Assembly: GCA_964394585.1 (NCBI GenBank)
Contig: CAYMYI010000095.1
Span: 1-17,129, forward strand
Length of the DNA stretch: 17,129 nt
DNA from: CAYUJH01 sp964394585
Lineage (GTDB): Bacteria > Bacteroidota > Bacteroidia > Cytophagales > Flammeovirgaceae
Reading direction: 5' to 3'
Shown here: piece by piece, positions 8,640 through 15,958 of the stretch
Layout: each line of letters begins with the position of its first letter
Numbering within the stretch: the first letter of the stretch is position 1
Made by a program: the position numbers and the translations under genes
The notes under the pieces: generated by a model
Databases searched by the model: none
What the model saw: the letters and a program-made list of their open reading frames with translations, nothing else
Told to the model about the DNA's origin: nothing

Positions 8640-9461
8640 TTATTCGGTTAGTATGGTGGCTTGTTCTAACGAATCGCGCTCCGCTTGACGATAGTATTGC
8701 ACCACATAGACATACGATAATTTTCGAAAGTCAGTAGCATAACGGAATTTGATATCTAAAAAACTTTCTGAAGTTCCCTCTTCTACCTGTGTAACAGTGC
8801 CAATCATAACGCCTTCCGGGAATACTGGGTTGAACCCCGAAGTAACAATGGTGTCGTTTAGGTTTACCTCCACATAGCGTGGGATATCGTGAAATGTACC
8901 CATGACAGGATCGCCAGTATCCCAGCGGGCAGTACCCAAAATACCTGACTTTTTCAACTTTGCCGAAATAGAAAGACCGGAGTGCAGCACTGAGTATACG
9001 GTTGAAAAATGCTCTGAGCAAGCTTTGACTTGCCCAACTACACCTTCGTGCGAGATAACGCCCATGCCCTCGGTAATACCCTCGGCAGTACCTTTGTTAA
9101 GGGTTAGGTAGTTTTGCGAACGGTACAACGAATTATTGATTACACGCGCTGCCCTGTAGTTGTAGTTGCGGTAGGCAGAGTCGTTCGAAACTTCCTGAAC
9201 TTGTACATAGAGCCCATTAAGCAGTTTGCGTAGCCGTGCATTTTCGTTCATCAGTGTATCGTTGGCTACTTTTAATTTAAGGTAGTATGCCGCATCGTTT
9301 CGAAGGTTATCAATAGTACCCACTACTTGGTTCGAAGAAGCTAGAAAGGCGGCACGCTGATAGGTGTTTTGGTTAATTATCAGCCATATAGCTGCAATTT
9401 CCAAAGCAACAAACGTAAGAAACACACGATATTTAAATAGTAAATAAAAGAGTTGTTGCAT
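8640..9461 (-). CDS. mreC: Rod shape-determining protein MreC
   Basis: From the ATG at 9461 the product is 273 residues. A short cytoplasmic N-terminus is followed by one membrane helix (about 11-30, rich in F, L, V, I), a coiled-coil stretch (about 50-90, N-E-N-A-R-L-R-K-L) and the periplasmic beta domain (motifs G-V-I-S-H-E-G-V-V-G-Q-V and V-T-S-G-F-N-P-V-F-P-E-G). This is the standard MreC order. MreC is a periplasmic scaffold of the elongasome that binds PBP2 and MreD. An in-frame TTG at 9476 adds five residues, but it sits in the T-run of a terminator hairpin, so the ATG is preferred. A GAGG lies 9 bases before it. The gene is separated from mreB by an intrinsic terminator or attenuator. 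Confidence 0.94.
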   Translation of the reverse strand: MQQLFYLLFKYRVFLTFVALEIAAIWLIINQNTYQRAAFLASSNQVVGTIDNLRNDAAYYLKLKVANDTLMNENARLRKLLNGLYVQVQEVSNDSAYRNYNYRAARVINNSLYRSQNYLTLNKGTAEGITEGMGVISHEGVVGQVKACSEHFSTVYSVLHSGLSISAKLKKSGILGTARWDTGDPVMGTFHDIPRYVEVNLNDTIVTSGFNPVFPEGVMIGTVTQVEEGTSESFLDIKFRYATDFRKLSYVYVVQYYRQAERDSLEQATILTE

Positions 9462-9474
9462 ATGCGTTCGCCTC

Positions 9475-9508
9475 AAAAAACGGAGGTAGAGCGTTGGTTC
9501 TCTACCTC
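9475..9508 (-). terminator. Intrinsic terminator/attenuator between mreB and mreC
   Basis: On the minus strand a perfect 9-bp stem (gaggtagag, bases 9508-9500, with ctctacctc, bases 9491-9483) encloses an 8-base loop. After two bases (cg) it is followed by six U residues (9480-9475). It lies 35 bases after the mreB stop codon and just before the mreC start at 9461. The form is that of a rho-independent terminator. Because mreC and mreD follow without a visible separate promoter, it probably terminates only part of the transcripts and lowers mreCD relative to mreB. Confidence 0.8.
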
Positions 9509-9543
9509 AGTATTATCAATGTTAAACAAATCAGTGAAGGGAG

Positions 9544-10569
9544 TTAGGTCATCAACACTGCTTTATATTGGTCTAAGTTTTTAAGAGCGATACCTGTACC
9601 GCGCACTACGGCTCGCAGAGGTTCATCGGCTACGTGTACAGGCAGCTTTGTTTTTACGGCAATACGTTTATCGAGTCCGCGTAGTAAAGCCCCTCCACCG
9701 GTTAGGTGGATGCCATTATCGTAAATATCGGCAGAAAGTTCTGGAGGCGAAATCTCCAAGGCTTTTAATACGGCTTCTTCAATTTTTGAAATGGATTTAT
9801 CGATGGCAAAGGCAATTTCGGTGTACGACACCTTGATTACTTTGGGGATGCCAGTCATCAAATCGCGACCACGGATTTCATAGTCGTCCGGTGGGTTATC
9901 TAACTCAGAGATAGCAGCTCCTACTTCCATTTTAATTTTTTCGGCTGAGCGCTCTCCAATTAAAAGATTGTGCTGCCGACGCATATAGTCGAGAATATCG
10001 CGGTTGAACACATCGCCTGCTGTACGTACCGATTGGTCGCAGACAATGCCCGAGAGGGCAATTACGGCAATTTCGGTAGTACCTCCACCAATATCAACGA
10101 TCATAGAGCCAATGGGCTGCTCAATATCCACTCCGATCCCAATCGCAGCGGCAATCGGCTCGGGAATCATGTATACTTCTTTAGCGCCGGCATGTTCGGC
10201 AGAGTCGCGTACCGCACGTTTCTCTACTTCGGTAATACCCGAAGGAATACAGATAACCATACGGTGCGACGGAGAGAAAATCCGATTTCCCGTGTCTATC
10301 ATTTTTATCATTCCTCGAATCATTTGCTCGGCAGCATGGAAGTCGGCAATCACCCCATCTTTCAATGGACGGATGGTTTTGATGTTTTCATGCGTTTTTT
10401 CGTGCATTTGCATGGCTTTTTTGCCGATGGCAATCACTTTGCCCGTAGCGCGATCGAGTGCAATGATAGAAGGCTCATCTACTACAATTTTTCCTTGCCG
10501 TAAGATGAGCGTGTTGGCTGTGCCAAGGTCGATTGCTAAATCGCTTGTTAGAAAGTCGAAAAGTCCCAT
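9544..10569 (-). CDS. mreB: Rod shape-determining protein MreB (bacterial actin)
   Basis: A 341-residue actin-fold ATPase that forms membrane-bound filaments and guides lateral wall synthesis. The N-terminus M-G-L-F-D-F-L is the usual short amphipathic start. Phosphate-1 motif D14-L-G-T-A-N-T, catalytic-site Glu137 in P-E-P-I-A-A-A-I-G, phosphate-2 motif D159-I-G-G-G-T-T-E and adenosine motif T-G-G-G-A-L-L-R-G (around 290-298) are all intact. The start codon is a clear ATG. Upstream on the minus strand is an A/T-rich region with an imperfect -7 box (AAAATTTG, 10611-10604), which may be the promoter. It lies just beyond the terminator of the preceding minus-strand gene, so mreB is likely transcribed independently. 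mreC and mreD follow. Confidence 0.97.
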   Translation of the reverse strand: MGLFDFLTSDLAIDLGTANTLILRQGKIVVDEPSIIALDRATGKVIAIGKKAMQMHEKTHENIKTIRPLKDGVIADFHAAEQMIRGMIKMIDTGNRIFSPSHRMVICIPSGITEVEKRAVRDSAEHAGAKEVYMIPEPIAAAIGIGVDIEQPIGSMIVDIGGGTTEIAVIALSGIVCDQSVRTAGDVFNRDILDYMRRQHNLLIGERSAEKIKMEVGAAISELDNPPDDYEIRGRDLMTGIPKVIKVSYTEIAFAIDKSISKIEEAVLKALEISPPELSADIYDNGIHLTGGGALLRGLDKRIAVKTKLPVHVADEPLRAVVRGTGIALKNLDQYKAVLMT

Positions 10570-10634
10570 TCGATGTAAGAATCAGTGTAATAATAGAATC
10601 GTGCAAATTTTGTAAAAAAAGCACAACTAAAACT

Positions 10635-10664
10635 AAAAAACCCCAGGCGTTTTCACCAAGGGTT
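10635..10664 (-). terminator. Rho-independent terminator after the CarboxypepD_reg-like gene
   Basis: On the minus strand the arms aacccttgg (10664-10656) and cctggggtt (10647-10639) pair with one wobble and one mismatch around an 8-base loop. The run of U residues is at 10640-10635. It lies about 50 bases past the stop codon of the gene ending at 10714 and directly upstream of the mreB promoter region. It therefore insulates mreB from upstream transcription. Confidence 0.75.
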
Positions 10665-10713
10665 CTAATTTATTGTAAAATGCTACGTAAAAATAGCTTT
10701 TTCGATAAAATGG

Positions 10714-11352
10714 CTATTTATCTTTTTTCTTTAAGTCCCCATCTTTCACCGATTTTACAAACTGCGCCCATGCAAACGGGTTTAAGAATGAGAACGTGGG
10801 CGAGAAGAAACGGTTCGACATCTGGTTCACTTGTTGGTTCATCTGGTAGCGATAGTTGGAGGCGGCACTCATCGGCATCGACATCGCCATGCGTGTCATC
10901 ATCTCAGGGTCTAAGTTCTTAGCGAGGGTCTGGTAGTCGTCTTCGGGGAGTTGTACCGCAAGAAATGCTTCTTTGAATTGCTCGGCGGTGGGGTAGGGGA
11001 ATACTTCTACCACAGGCAAAAAGGTAGTATCAGTTTTCAGGTCAATCAGTACCGACATTCCCAAGTCGTTGCGTTGGGGCACAATCAGTTTTTGGGGTTT
11101 ATAACTTACTGCACTGATGATGACCGTATCGCCTGAAAGGGCTGGGATGGTAAAAAAACCTGCGCGATTGGTGGTAGTGCCCAAACCGGCACGTGGGATA
11201 TACACGTGCACCCCAGGTATGCCGTAGGTGCTGTCGCCATCAATCACAAGGCCCGATAGCTGAATGGTAGTTCGTTCGCCTTGTGCTTGCACACGAGCCA
11301 TCCCCACGAGGCTAAAGGCTATGATGAATAAGAGAATGTATAGTCGGTTCAT
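10714..11352 (-). CDS. Secreted CarboxypepD_reg-like domain protein
   Basis: From the ATG at 11352 the product is 212 residues. The signal peptide is about 1-24 (hydrophobic run L-Y-I-L-L-F-I-I-A-F, ending V-Q-A-Q). A CarboxypepD_reg-like beta-sandwich spans about 31-105: G-L-V-I-D-G-D then G-I-P-G-V-H-V-Y-I, T-T-N-R-A-G-F-F and V-S-Y-K-P-Q. The domain is found at the N-terminus of SusC/TonB receptors and in small stand-alone secreted proteins of Bacteroidota such as this one. Residues 151-178 hold eight Met (M-M-T-R-M-A-M-S-M-P-M-S and two more), and the C-terminus is basic. A longer reading from a TTG at 11421 would remove the clean signal peptide, and the promoter lies inside that extension, so it is rejected. 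Function is unknown; a structural or envelope role is inferred. Confidence 0.85.
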   Translation of the reverse strand: MNRLYILLFIIAFSLVGMARVQAQGERTTIQLSGLVIDGDSTYGIPGVHVYIPRAGLGTTTNRAGFFTIPALSGDTVIISAVSYKPQKLIVPQRNDLGMSVLIDLKTDTTFLPVVEVFPYPTAEQFKEAFLAVQLPEDDYQTLAKNLDPEMMTRMAMSMPMSAASNYRYQMNQQVNQMSNRFFSPTFSFLNPFAWAQFVKSVKDGDLKKKDK

Positions 11353-11404
11353 GGTAGAGTGTAATTCACTGAAAAACGATTCTTTAGGTAAAAGTATAAG
11401 ATTA

Positions 11405-11434
11405 CAAAGGTAAGAATGCAAATTTTTATGGAAA
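11405..11434 (-). promoter_or_regulatory. Bacteroidota-type promoter for the CarboxypepD_reg-like gene
   Basis: On the minus strand, TTT (11434-11432), a 19-base spacer and TACCTTTG (11412-11405) match the Bacteroidota promoter layout. The spacing and -7 box are the same as in front of pheS. The site lies in the 87-base gap after the barrel-protein gene and about 50 bases before the ATG at 11352. Confidence 0.7.
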
Positions 11435-11439
11435 GGTTA

Positions 11440-14400
11440 TCAGAATAATGCCGTTGCTTGCATTCTGCCTATATGAATTATCGGAGCGCCCTCGGGCCGC
11501 CTGCCCGTGTAGCTAAAAGTAAGCTGTAGCCCTCCTTTTAAACGTTGGCTCCAATTGACTTGCCATTGCAGGTTGCGGCCAGGTTGTAAAGCTTCTAGCA
11601 GCGCATACCCTCGGGCAGAGTTTACCTCTCCTTCAAAGTTAGCCTGCGTAAAGCTCACATTCCCCGATAGCAAACTCTGTACACCTTGGTTCCAGCGGCT
11701 TTGTATGCTAAACGTAGTGAGCGATGCTGTATTATCGGTAGGCTCGCCTTGGTGGTCTTCTTTGGTTTTATGTTGGATAAGTGCCGTAAGCCGAAATTTC
11801 CCCGAAGCCAACCAAGTTAGCTGAGGGCTTACACTCCATGTTTGGATATCCAGATTTCGGTTATTGAGCAAAGCAGCTATCGATTCTGCACGATCTACCC
11901 CGGTTTCTACACGTAGCGTAAGTTTCTTTCTTGAAGTAATGCGCAAAGCGAACGTATGGTTCCATTGGCTGTTTTCTTCGAAGCCATTGGTAAGCAACTG
12001 CCTGCGCTGGTTGTATAGGGTACGGAACTCCATCCCGAAACGGGCAGATCGGCGGTTAAAAAACAATTCGCTACGCCATGCGATATTTCCTCCGAGAAGG
12101 TCTTCGTCGCCGATTGCATATAAAAAAGGAAGCAAGCGATATTTGAGTTCTGCCCGAGTGCTCCGCTGTTGGTATTGCAAAGATGAACTATAGTTCCATC
12201 GGCGGATAAACTTTTTAACCCCGTTCTGTTGCTGCCAGTGCTCCGGCGCTTGCAATTGCAAGCGGTGGTTAATTTGGGTGCTAAACGCCGGCGTATACTC
12301 GTTCGTTGGGGTGAAAAACTTAGCAAAGTTTCGTTCGTCGGGGTTAATAGCCTCGTAGAATTCGCCCAATTGCTGAATGCCGTCTTCGTTTTCGTCGCGC
12401 CATGTGTGCGTGCCTGTACCAGGATCAACGGCGAGGAATACAAATTCGCGGCGCAGCTCCCTCCCCGAATTGCTCACAAAGGTTAATTCCGATTGTACCG
12501 CTCGCTTTAAAAAAGTGGCTTGCCAATCGAGCCTCCCGGTAATGGTTTCTTCAACAGGCGTGCCCTCCATTTGCTGTTGCCGCAAAGTGCGATAGGTGAA
12601 AAATGCCTGCAATCGGCTGCCTTTGGTTTGGTGCTGTACGGTTAAATTGGCGGTTTGCGCCGTTGTAAATGCTTGCAGTGTTCCGGCTACAGGCGATTGG
12701 TCTTCTCGGTATTCGTACGAAGCTTTGAATTGCACAGGGAGGCTATCGGCACTGTGCACATACCATTGGTGTGCCTCAAAATTCATGGCGGAGCGTACAA
12801 CCGAATCGGAGGCAGGGTCGAATACGCGGTTGCGGTCGAGTTGGTAACGGTAACCGGGCTCAATCCATTTTCCTGGGTATGCTATATCGGTAAATAGCCG
12901 TATCCACTCAGTACGTAGGGTAGGAGTTTCGGCATTGAGCAGAAACGCTTGCGTACTTAGCCGTGCCCAAGTTGTTTTTTTAGCAAAATGAAGTTGTTGT
13001 TGTACTCCTTTGGTGGCGTTTTCACGATGCCGCCACGTGGCATTATACCGTAGAAAGTTTTGGGCATCTTTTTGTAATTGAAAAGAGCCTTGTAAGATTT
13101 GATCGGTAGCGGGAAACGTATCGGAAACCGACCAATCGCGGTCAAATTCTACATACCGAAATCGATCAATAAAACGGAAATTGGGGGCGTCGTATTCGTA
13201 AGTAATCGCACTGCTCCAAGTGCTTTGGTTCCATTTCTTCAGGGGCTTTTCGCGCAGTACTACCCCCACTTTGCCGGCAAAGCCTTGGTTATCGGCTTGG
13301 TCTTTTTCTGAAAATAGGTTGGCATCGTGGTCAGAAAAAGCAAGTTCGGAAAACAAATGCAAGTGTTGCGTTAGGTTGTACCGAAAACGACCCGTCCACA
13401 TGGAGCGTTTATTCGGGGCAGGGATTACCCGCAACGGAGCGAAACGAGGCTGTGTAGGGGAGGCATCCGGGGCGACCCATTCAAAAACGCGACCGTTAGC
13501 ATCGGGCTGGGCGGCAATGTAATTCCCTCCGCCTTGGGTTACTTCCGAAAAACTTACTTGGAACAGGGGCGAATCGCCTGGATTTGCTCTTACAAAAATG
13601 GAAAAAACCGCCCCTCCTACTACCGTATCTTTTTGCGTATATAAAACTTGGTTGGGCGAAAACTCCTCAATAGGCACGGCAGTTTCTGCAACGGCATCGT
13701 CGAGCGAGTCGCCAACCGAAGCGAGTAATTGCTTGTCGGAATCGGTAAGGGAAAATAATAGCGGATTGTTACGGTTATCTTTCTCTTGGTACAGATGGAC
13801 GGAAGCGCTCCATTTTTTGTGCGAAAAGTGCTGGTCAGCTTGCAAAATAGTGCGACTGTAGTTTTGCACGGCATATTCAAAATCGACCCGAATGCGCGAA
13901 AACTGCGTGATGACAATACGATTCGTGAAAGTGATTTCGGCTGTGTTGTAATCAATTACATAATCTTGAGTATACCCTCGTTCTAGGCGTTGCCCATCTA
14001 AGAAAACCTGTTCCGAGTTTGCCATCACTACAATAAACCGCTCGTTGCGAGGCCCTGTAAGTCGGTACGGCCCGGCGACTCCTTCCAAGGGCGTAATGTT
14101 CTGAGAAAAAAACTGTCCTTTGGCAACAGCAACTCCCATGCGCGTTTGCGACGACAACGCCGCAGTATCGCCAAGTTGTAGGTCGAACTGTGCCCCTTGC
14201 ACATTTTTGTAGTACCGCAGAAATTCCGATTCGGGGTTTTGGAATACGATGTCGCCGGCATTCAGTGCCCCTTTTTTATGTTTTAGACGGATAAACACAC
14301 GGTCGAACTCTTGGAGTTGTTGCGTGTTGCCTTCAGGTTGGTAGGGCACTTGCTGATCGGAAAGTGCCGCTTCGATGCTGATTTCCGGCGTGAGCTGCCC

Positions 14401-14952
14401 GCTGAGTTGCAGGTTCAACGCAGAGTTTACGAACACATCTTGTGCAGTACCAAAGGAAACGCCACGAGTCAGGCTGCCGTTTCGTTCAATTTCGGTGGCT
14501 TCCGTAAGTTGTTCGATGCCCGTAGCATTAAATATTCCATCGCGCTCCAACCCATCGAACGATCCTTCTTCTTGGCGGTTAGGCAGGGCAAATACAAAAG
14601 TCCCAGAGTCGGTGGCGACCTGAGTACGTTTGGCAGTAGTACGGTCGAACCGATAGGGCAACACTCGGTAGCAGAGTGTAACCGAATCGGGCGGTGGGCT
14701 TCCGTTGTTTTCCAAGGTGAGTGCATTCGTGGCAACATCGTACGAGAAAGTTAGGCTGGGAGGAACTACACGAATGGAGGCTGGGTATACCGTGAGCGTA
14801 TCGAGGCGAAACGCTTCTTTTTGCCAGGCGATGCGCTTGCACCGTTGGCTGCTGAGTGCGCTAAAATCTTGTGCCTGCCCTAGGGTGGCAAGCCCCAAAC
14901 CCACTACGAAGAAGGGATATTTTAGAATGTTTATAAAACAAAAGAATCTCAT
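11440..14952 (-). CDS. Very large outer-membrane beta-barrel protein, unnamed Bacteroidota family
   Basis: The product is 1170 residues with a signal peptide (about 1-28, ending L-G-Q-A-Q). Residues 160-225 hold family-like stretches: G-S-L-T-R-G-V-S-F-G, then T-P-E-I-S-I-E-A-A-L-S-D and N-T-Q-Q-L-Q-E-F-D-R-V-F-I-R-L. A usher-like segment follows at about 316-360 (V-F-L-D-G-Q-R-L, D-Y-V-I-D-Y-N-T-A-E-I-T-F). The rest is long alternating beta structure, ending in Phe, as is usual for proteins inserted by BamA. Residues 853-864 read D-E-N-E-D-G-I-Q-Q-L-G-E, which resembles an EF-hand calcium loop. I recall similar proteins only as unnamed Bacteroidota proteins. It has no TonB box or plug that I can recognise. 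An outer-membrane location is inferred; function and substrate are unknown. It is divergent from the head-GIN gene. Confidence 0.8.
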   Translation of the reverse strand: MRFFCFINILKYPFFVVGLGLATLGQAQDFSALSSQRCKRIAWQKEAFRLDTLTVYPASIRVVPPSLTFSYDVATNALTLENNGSPPPDSVTLCYRVLPYRFDRTTAKRTQVATDSGTFVFALPNRQEEGSFDGLERDGIFNATGIEQLTEATEIERNGSLTRGVSFGTAQDVFVNSALNLQLSGQLTPEISIEAALSDQQVPYQPEGNTQQLQEFDRVFIRLKHKKGALNAGDIVFQNPESEFLRYYKNVQGAQFDLQLGDTAALSSQTRMGVAVAKGQFFSQNITPLEGVAGPYRLTGPRNERFIVVMANSEQVFLDGQRLERGYTQDYVIDYNTAEITFTNRIVITQFSRIRVDFEYAVQNYSRTILQADQHFSHKKWSASVHLYQEKDNRNNPLLFSLTDSDKQLLASVGDSLDDAVAETAVPIEEFSPNQVLYTQKDTVVGGAVFSIFVRANPGDSPLFQVSFSEVTQGGGNYIAAQPDANGRVFEWVAPDASPTQPRFAPLRVIPAPNKRSMWTGRFRYNLTQHLHLFSELAFSDHDANLFSEKDQADNQGFAGKVGVVLREKPLKKWNQSTWSSAITYEYDAPNFRFIDRFRYVEFDRDWSVSDTFPATDQILQGSFQLQKDAQNFLRYNATWRHRENATKGVQQQLHFAKKTTWARLSTQAFLLNAETPTLRTEWIRLFTDIAYPGKWIEPGYRYQLDRNRVFDPASDSVVRSAMNFEAHQWYVHSADSLPVQFKASYEYREDQSPVAGTLQAFTTAQTANLTVQHQTKGSRLQAFFTYRTLRQQQMEGTPVEETITGRLDWQATFLKRAVQSELTFVSNSGRELRREFVFLAVDPGTGTHTWRDENEDGIQQLGEFYEAINPDERNFAKFFTPTNEYTPAFSTQINHRLQLQAPEHWQQQNGVKKFIRRWNYSSSLQYQQRSTRAELKYRLLPFLYAIGDEDLLGGNIAWRSELFFNRRSARFGMEFRTLYNQRRQLLTNGFEENSQWNHTFALRITSRKKLTLRVETGVDRAESIAALLNNRNLDIQTWSVSPQLTWLASGKFRLTALIQHKTKEDHQGEPTDNTASLTTFSIQSRWNQGVQSLLSGNVSFTQANFEGEVNSARGYALLEALQPGRNLQWQVNWSQRLKGGLQLTFSYTGRRPEGAPIIHIGRMQATALF

Positions 14953-15015
14953 TCGGTAGTGTGAGCGTAAGTAGGGTGCTGTCTTGTAGCTGGTATCTCT
15001 GCTAATGCAACAAAA

Positions 15016-15045
15016 AAAAGATAAGAATGTGCAACCTCTTTTAAA
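15016..15045 (-). promoter_or_regulatory. Candidate promoter for the barrel-protein gene
   Basis: On the minus strand, TTT (15045-15043), a 19-base spacer and TATCTTTT (15023-15016) follow the Bacteroidota layout with one mismatch in the -7 box (T for the final G). The site lies in the 199-base divergent gap, about 60 bases before the ATG at 14952. No other gene-like content is seen in that gap. Confidence 0.45.
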
Positions 15046-15098
15046 AGGATGAGTCTTATGGATGATTGCTTTTACAAAACGAAAGGCAATCTGCTTTA

Positions 15099-15130
15099 TT
15101 TAGCCGAGCCGTTTAACGGATATAACCTTG
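15099..15130 (+). promoter_or_regulatory. Candidate promoter for the head-GIN gene
   Basis: TTT at 15099-15101, a 21-base spacer and TAACCTTG at 15123-15130 (one mismatch to TAnnTTTG). It lies 21 bases before the ATG at 15152. The spacing is longer than the 19 bases seen at the other promoters here, so support is moderate. Confidence 0.4.
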
Positions 15131-15151
15131 TATACATCTTCAACATAAATT

Positions 15152-15835
15152 ATGAAAATCATGAAAAAGCCCATTCTATTTTTAGCAACAATTCTTTTCG
15201 CTTTAGTTTCCTACGCACAAACGAGTGAAAACCGTGAAGTAAGTGGTTTTTCGCGCATAGAAGTAGGCGGCGCATTCAATGTATATCTGTCCGCAGGTAG
15301 CAGCGAAGCAGTCCGCATTGAAGCCGACGAAGACGACCTTGGCAATATCATTACCGAGGTGCGCGGCAATACCTTAGAAGTGAAAGCGCGTAGAGGAGTC
15401 AACAACGTAAAAGGCGATGTGTACATTACCTATAAATCAATCGACGAACTACACTGTTCAGGGGCTAGCGCTGTAACCACAGAAAACCCTATAAAAACTA
15501 GCGACTTTGAGCTGCACTGTAGTGGGGCTAGCGAAATAGAACTGGCGCTAGAAGTCGACGACCTGGAAATTCATGCCTCTGGAGCCTCGCAGATAGAGTT
15601 ATCGGGTAAGGCAATTAACCAAGAGATTCACCTATCGGGGGCAGGTACCCTCGATGCCTTTGAACTTGAAGGTGAAAATGCAGAAGTGAGTGCGAGCGGA
15701 GCGGGAAAAATTCGTATAAATGTGAATGGAACGCTGAATGTGCGAGCCTCTGGCGCAACTTCGGTGCGTTACCGCGGAAACCCCGATGTCGAATCAGTTA
15801 AAATTTCCGGGGCGGGCAGCGTTAGCAAAGAGTAA
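15152..15835 (+). CDS. Head-GIN domain (DUF2807) secreted beta-helix protein
   Basis: A 227-residue exported protein with a signal peptide (about 1-22, M-K-K-P-I-L-F-L-A-T then S-Y-A-Q). An ATG at 15161 is an alternative start three residues later. The sequence F-S-R-I-E-V-G-G-A-F-N-V-Y-L is the usual DUF2807 opening. From residue 101 a ladder of S-G-A motifs recurs at 103, 124, 143, 162, 182, 200 and 219, a period of 18-21 residues. This is what a right-handed beta-helix with one repeat per turn gives. The first two turns carry H-C-S-G-A-S, putting Cys102 and Cys123 at equivalent positions. The family is common in Bacteroidota, is expected in the periplasm or on the outer surface, and has no proven function. 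A terminator follows. Confidence 0.9.
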   Translation: MKIMKKPILFLATILFALVSYAQTSENREVSGFSRIEVGGAFNVYLSAGSSEAVRIEADEDDLGNIITEVRGNTLEVKARRGVNNVKGDVYITYKSIDELHCSGASAVTTENPIKTSDFELHCSGASEIELALEVDDLEIHASGASQIELSGKAINQEIHLSGAGTLDAFELEGENAEVSASGAGKIRINVNGTLNVRASGATSVRYRGNPDVESVKISGAGSVSKE

Positions 15836-15881
15836 CCTCATTCCGTTAAGTTGTACTTGAAAACCAACTACTTTCTGCTCG

Positions 15882-15916
15882 AAACCTGTTAGCATTATCG
15901 TCTAACAGGTTTTTTT
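15882..15916 (+). terminator. Rho-independent terminator after the head-GIN gene
   Basis: A perfect 11-bp stem (aaacctgttag at 15882-15892 with ctaacaggttt at 15902-15912) encloses a 9-base loop. Its T-run is at 15910-15916. It serves the plus-strand head-GIN gene. Read on the minus strand the hairpin is followed by only three U residues, so it would stop the convergent serine-hydrolase gene weakly at best. No other terminator is seen for that gene. Confidence 0.9.
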
Positions 15917-15958
15917 AATACCTGATTTAAAAAATTTCCTTTAGGTAAGGATGGAACA

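Noticed and set aside
9462..9476. TTG start adding five residues to MreC.
   Set aside because: It lies in the U-run of the hairpin. The ATG at 9461 fits the family.
9970..10615. Two long plus-strand frames opposite mreB.
   Set aside because: They are antisense shadows of a highly conserved gene and show no recognisable domain.
11353..11421. TTG start adding 23 residues to the CarboxypepD_reg-like protein.
   Set aside because: It would bury the signal peptide, and the promoter lies within it.
11555..14959. Many plus-strand frames opposite the barrel-protein gene.
   Set aside because: They are short, mutually overlapping, and lack any motif or start signal. The minus-strand frame is unbroken for 1170 codons.
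15049..15228. Open frame of 59 codons in the divergent gap, overlapping the start of the head-GIN gene in another frame.
   Set aside because: It overlaps the signal-peptide coding part of a well supported gene, has no recognisable motif, and covers the candidate promoter. It is most likely chance.
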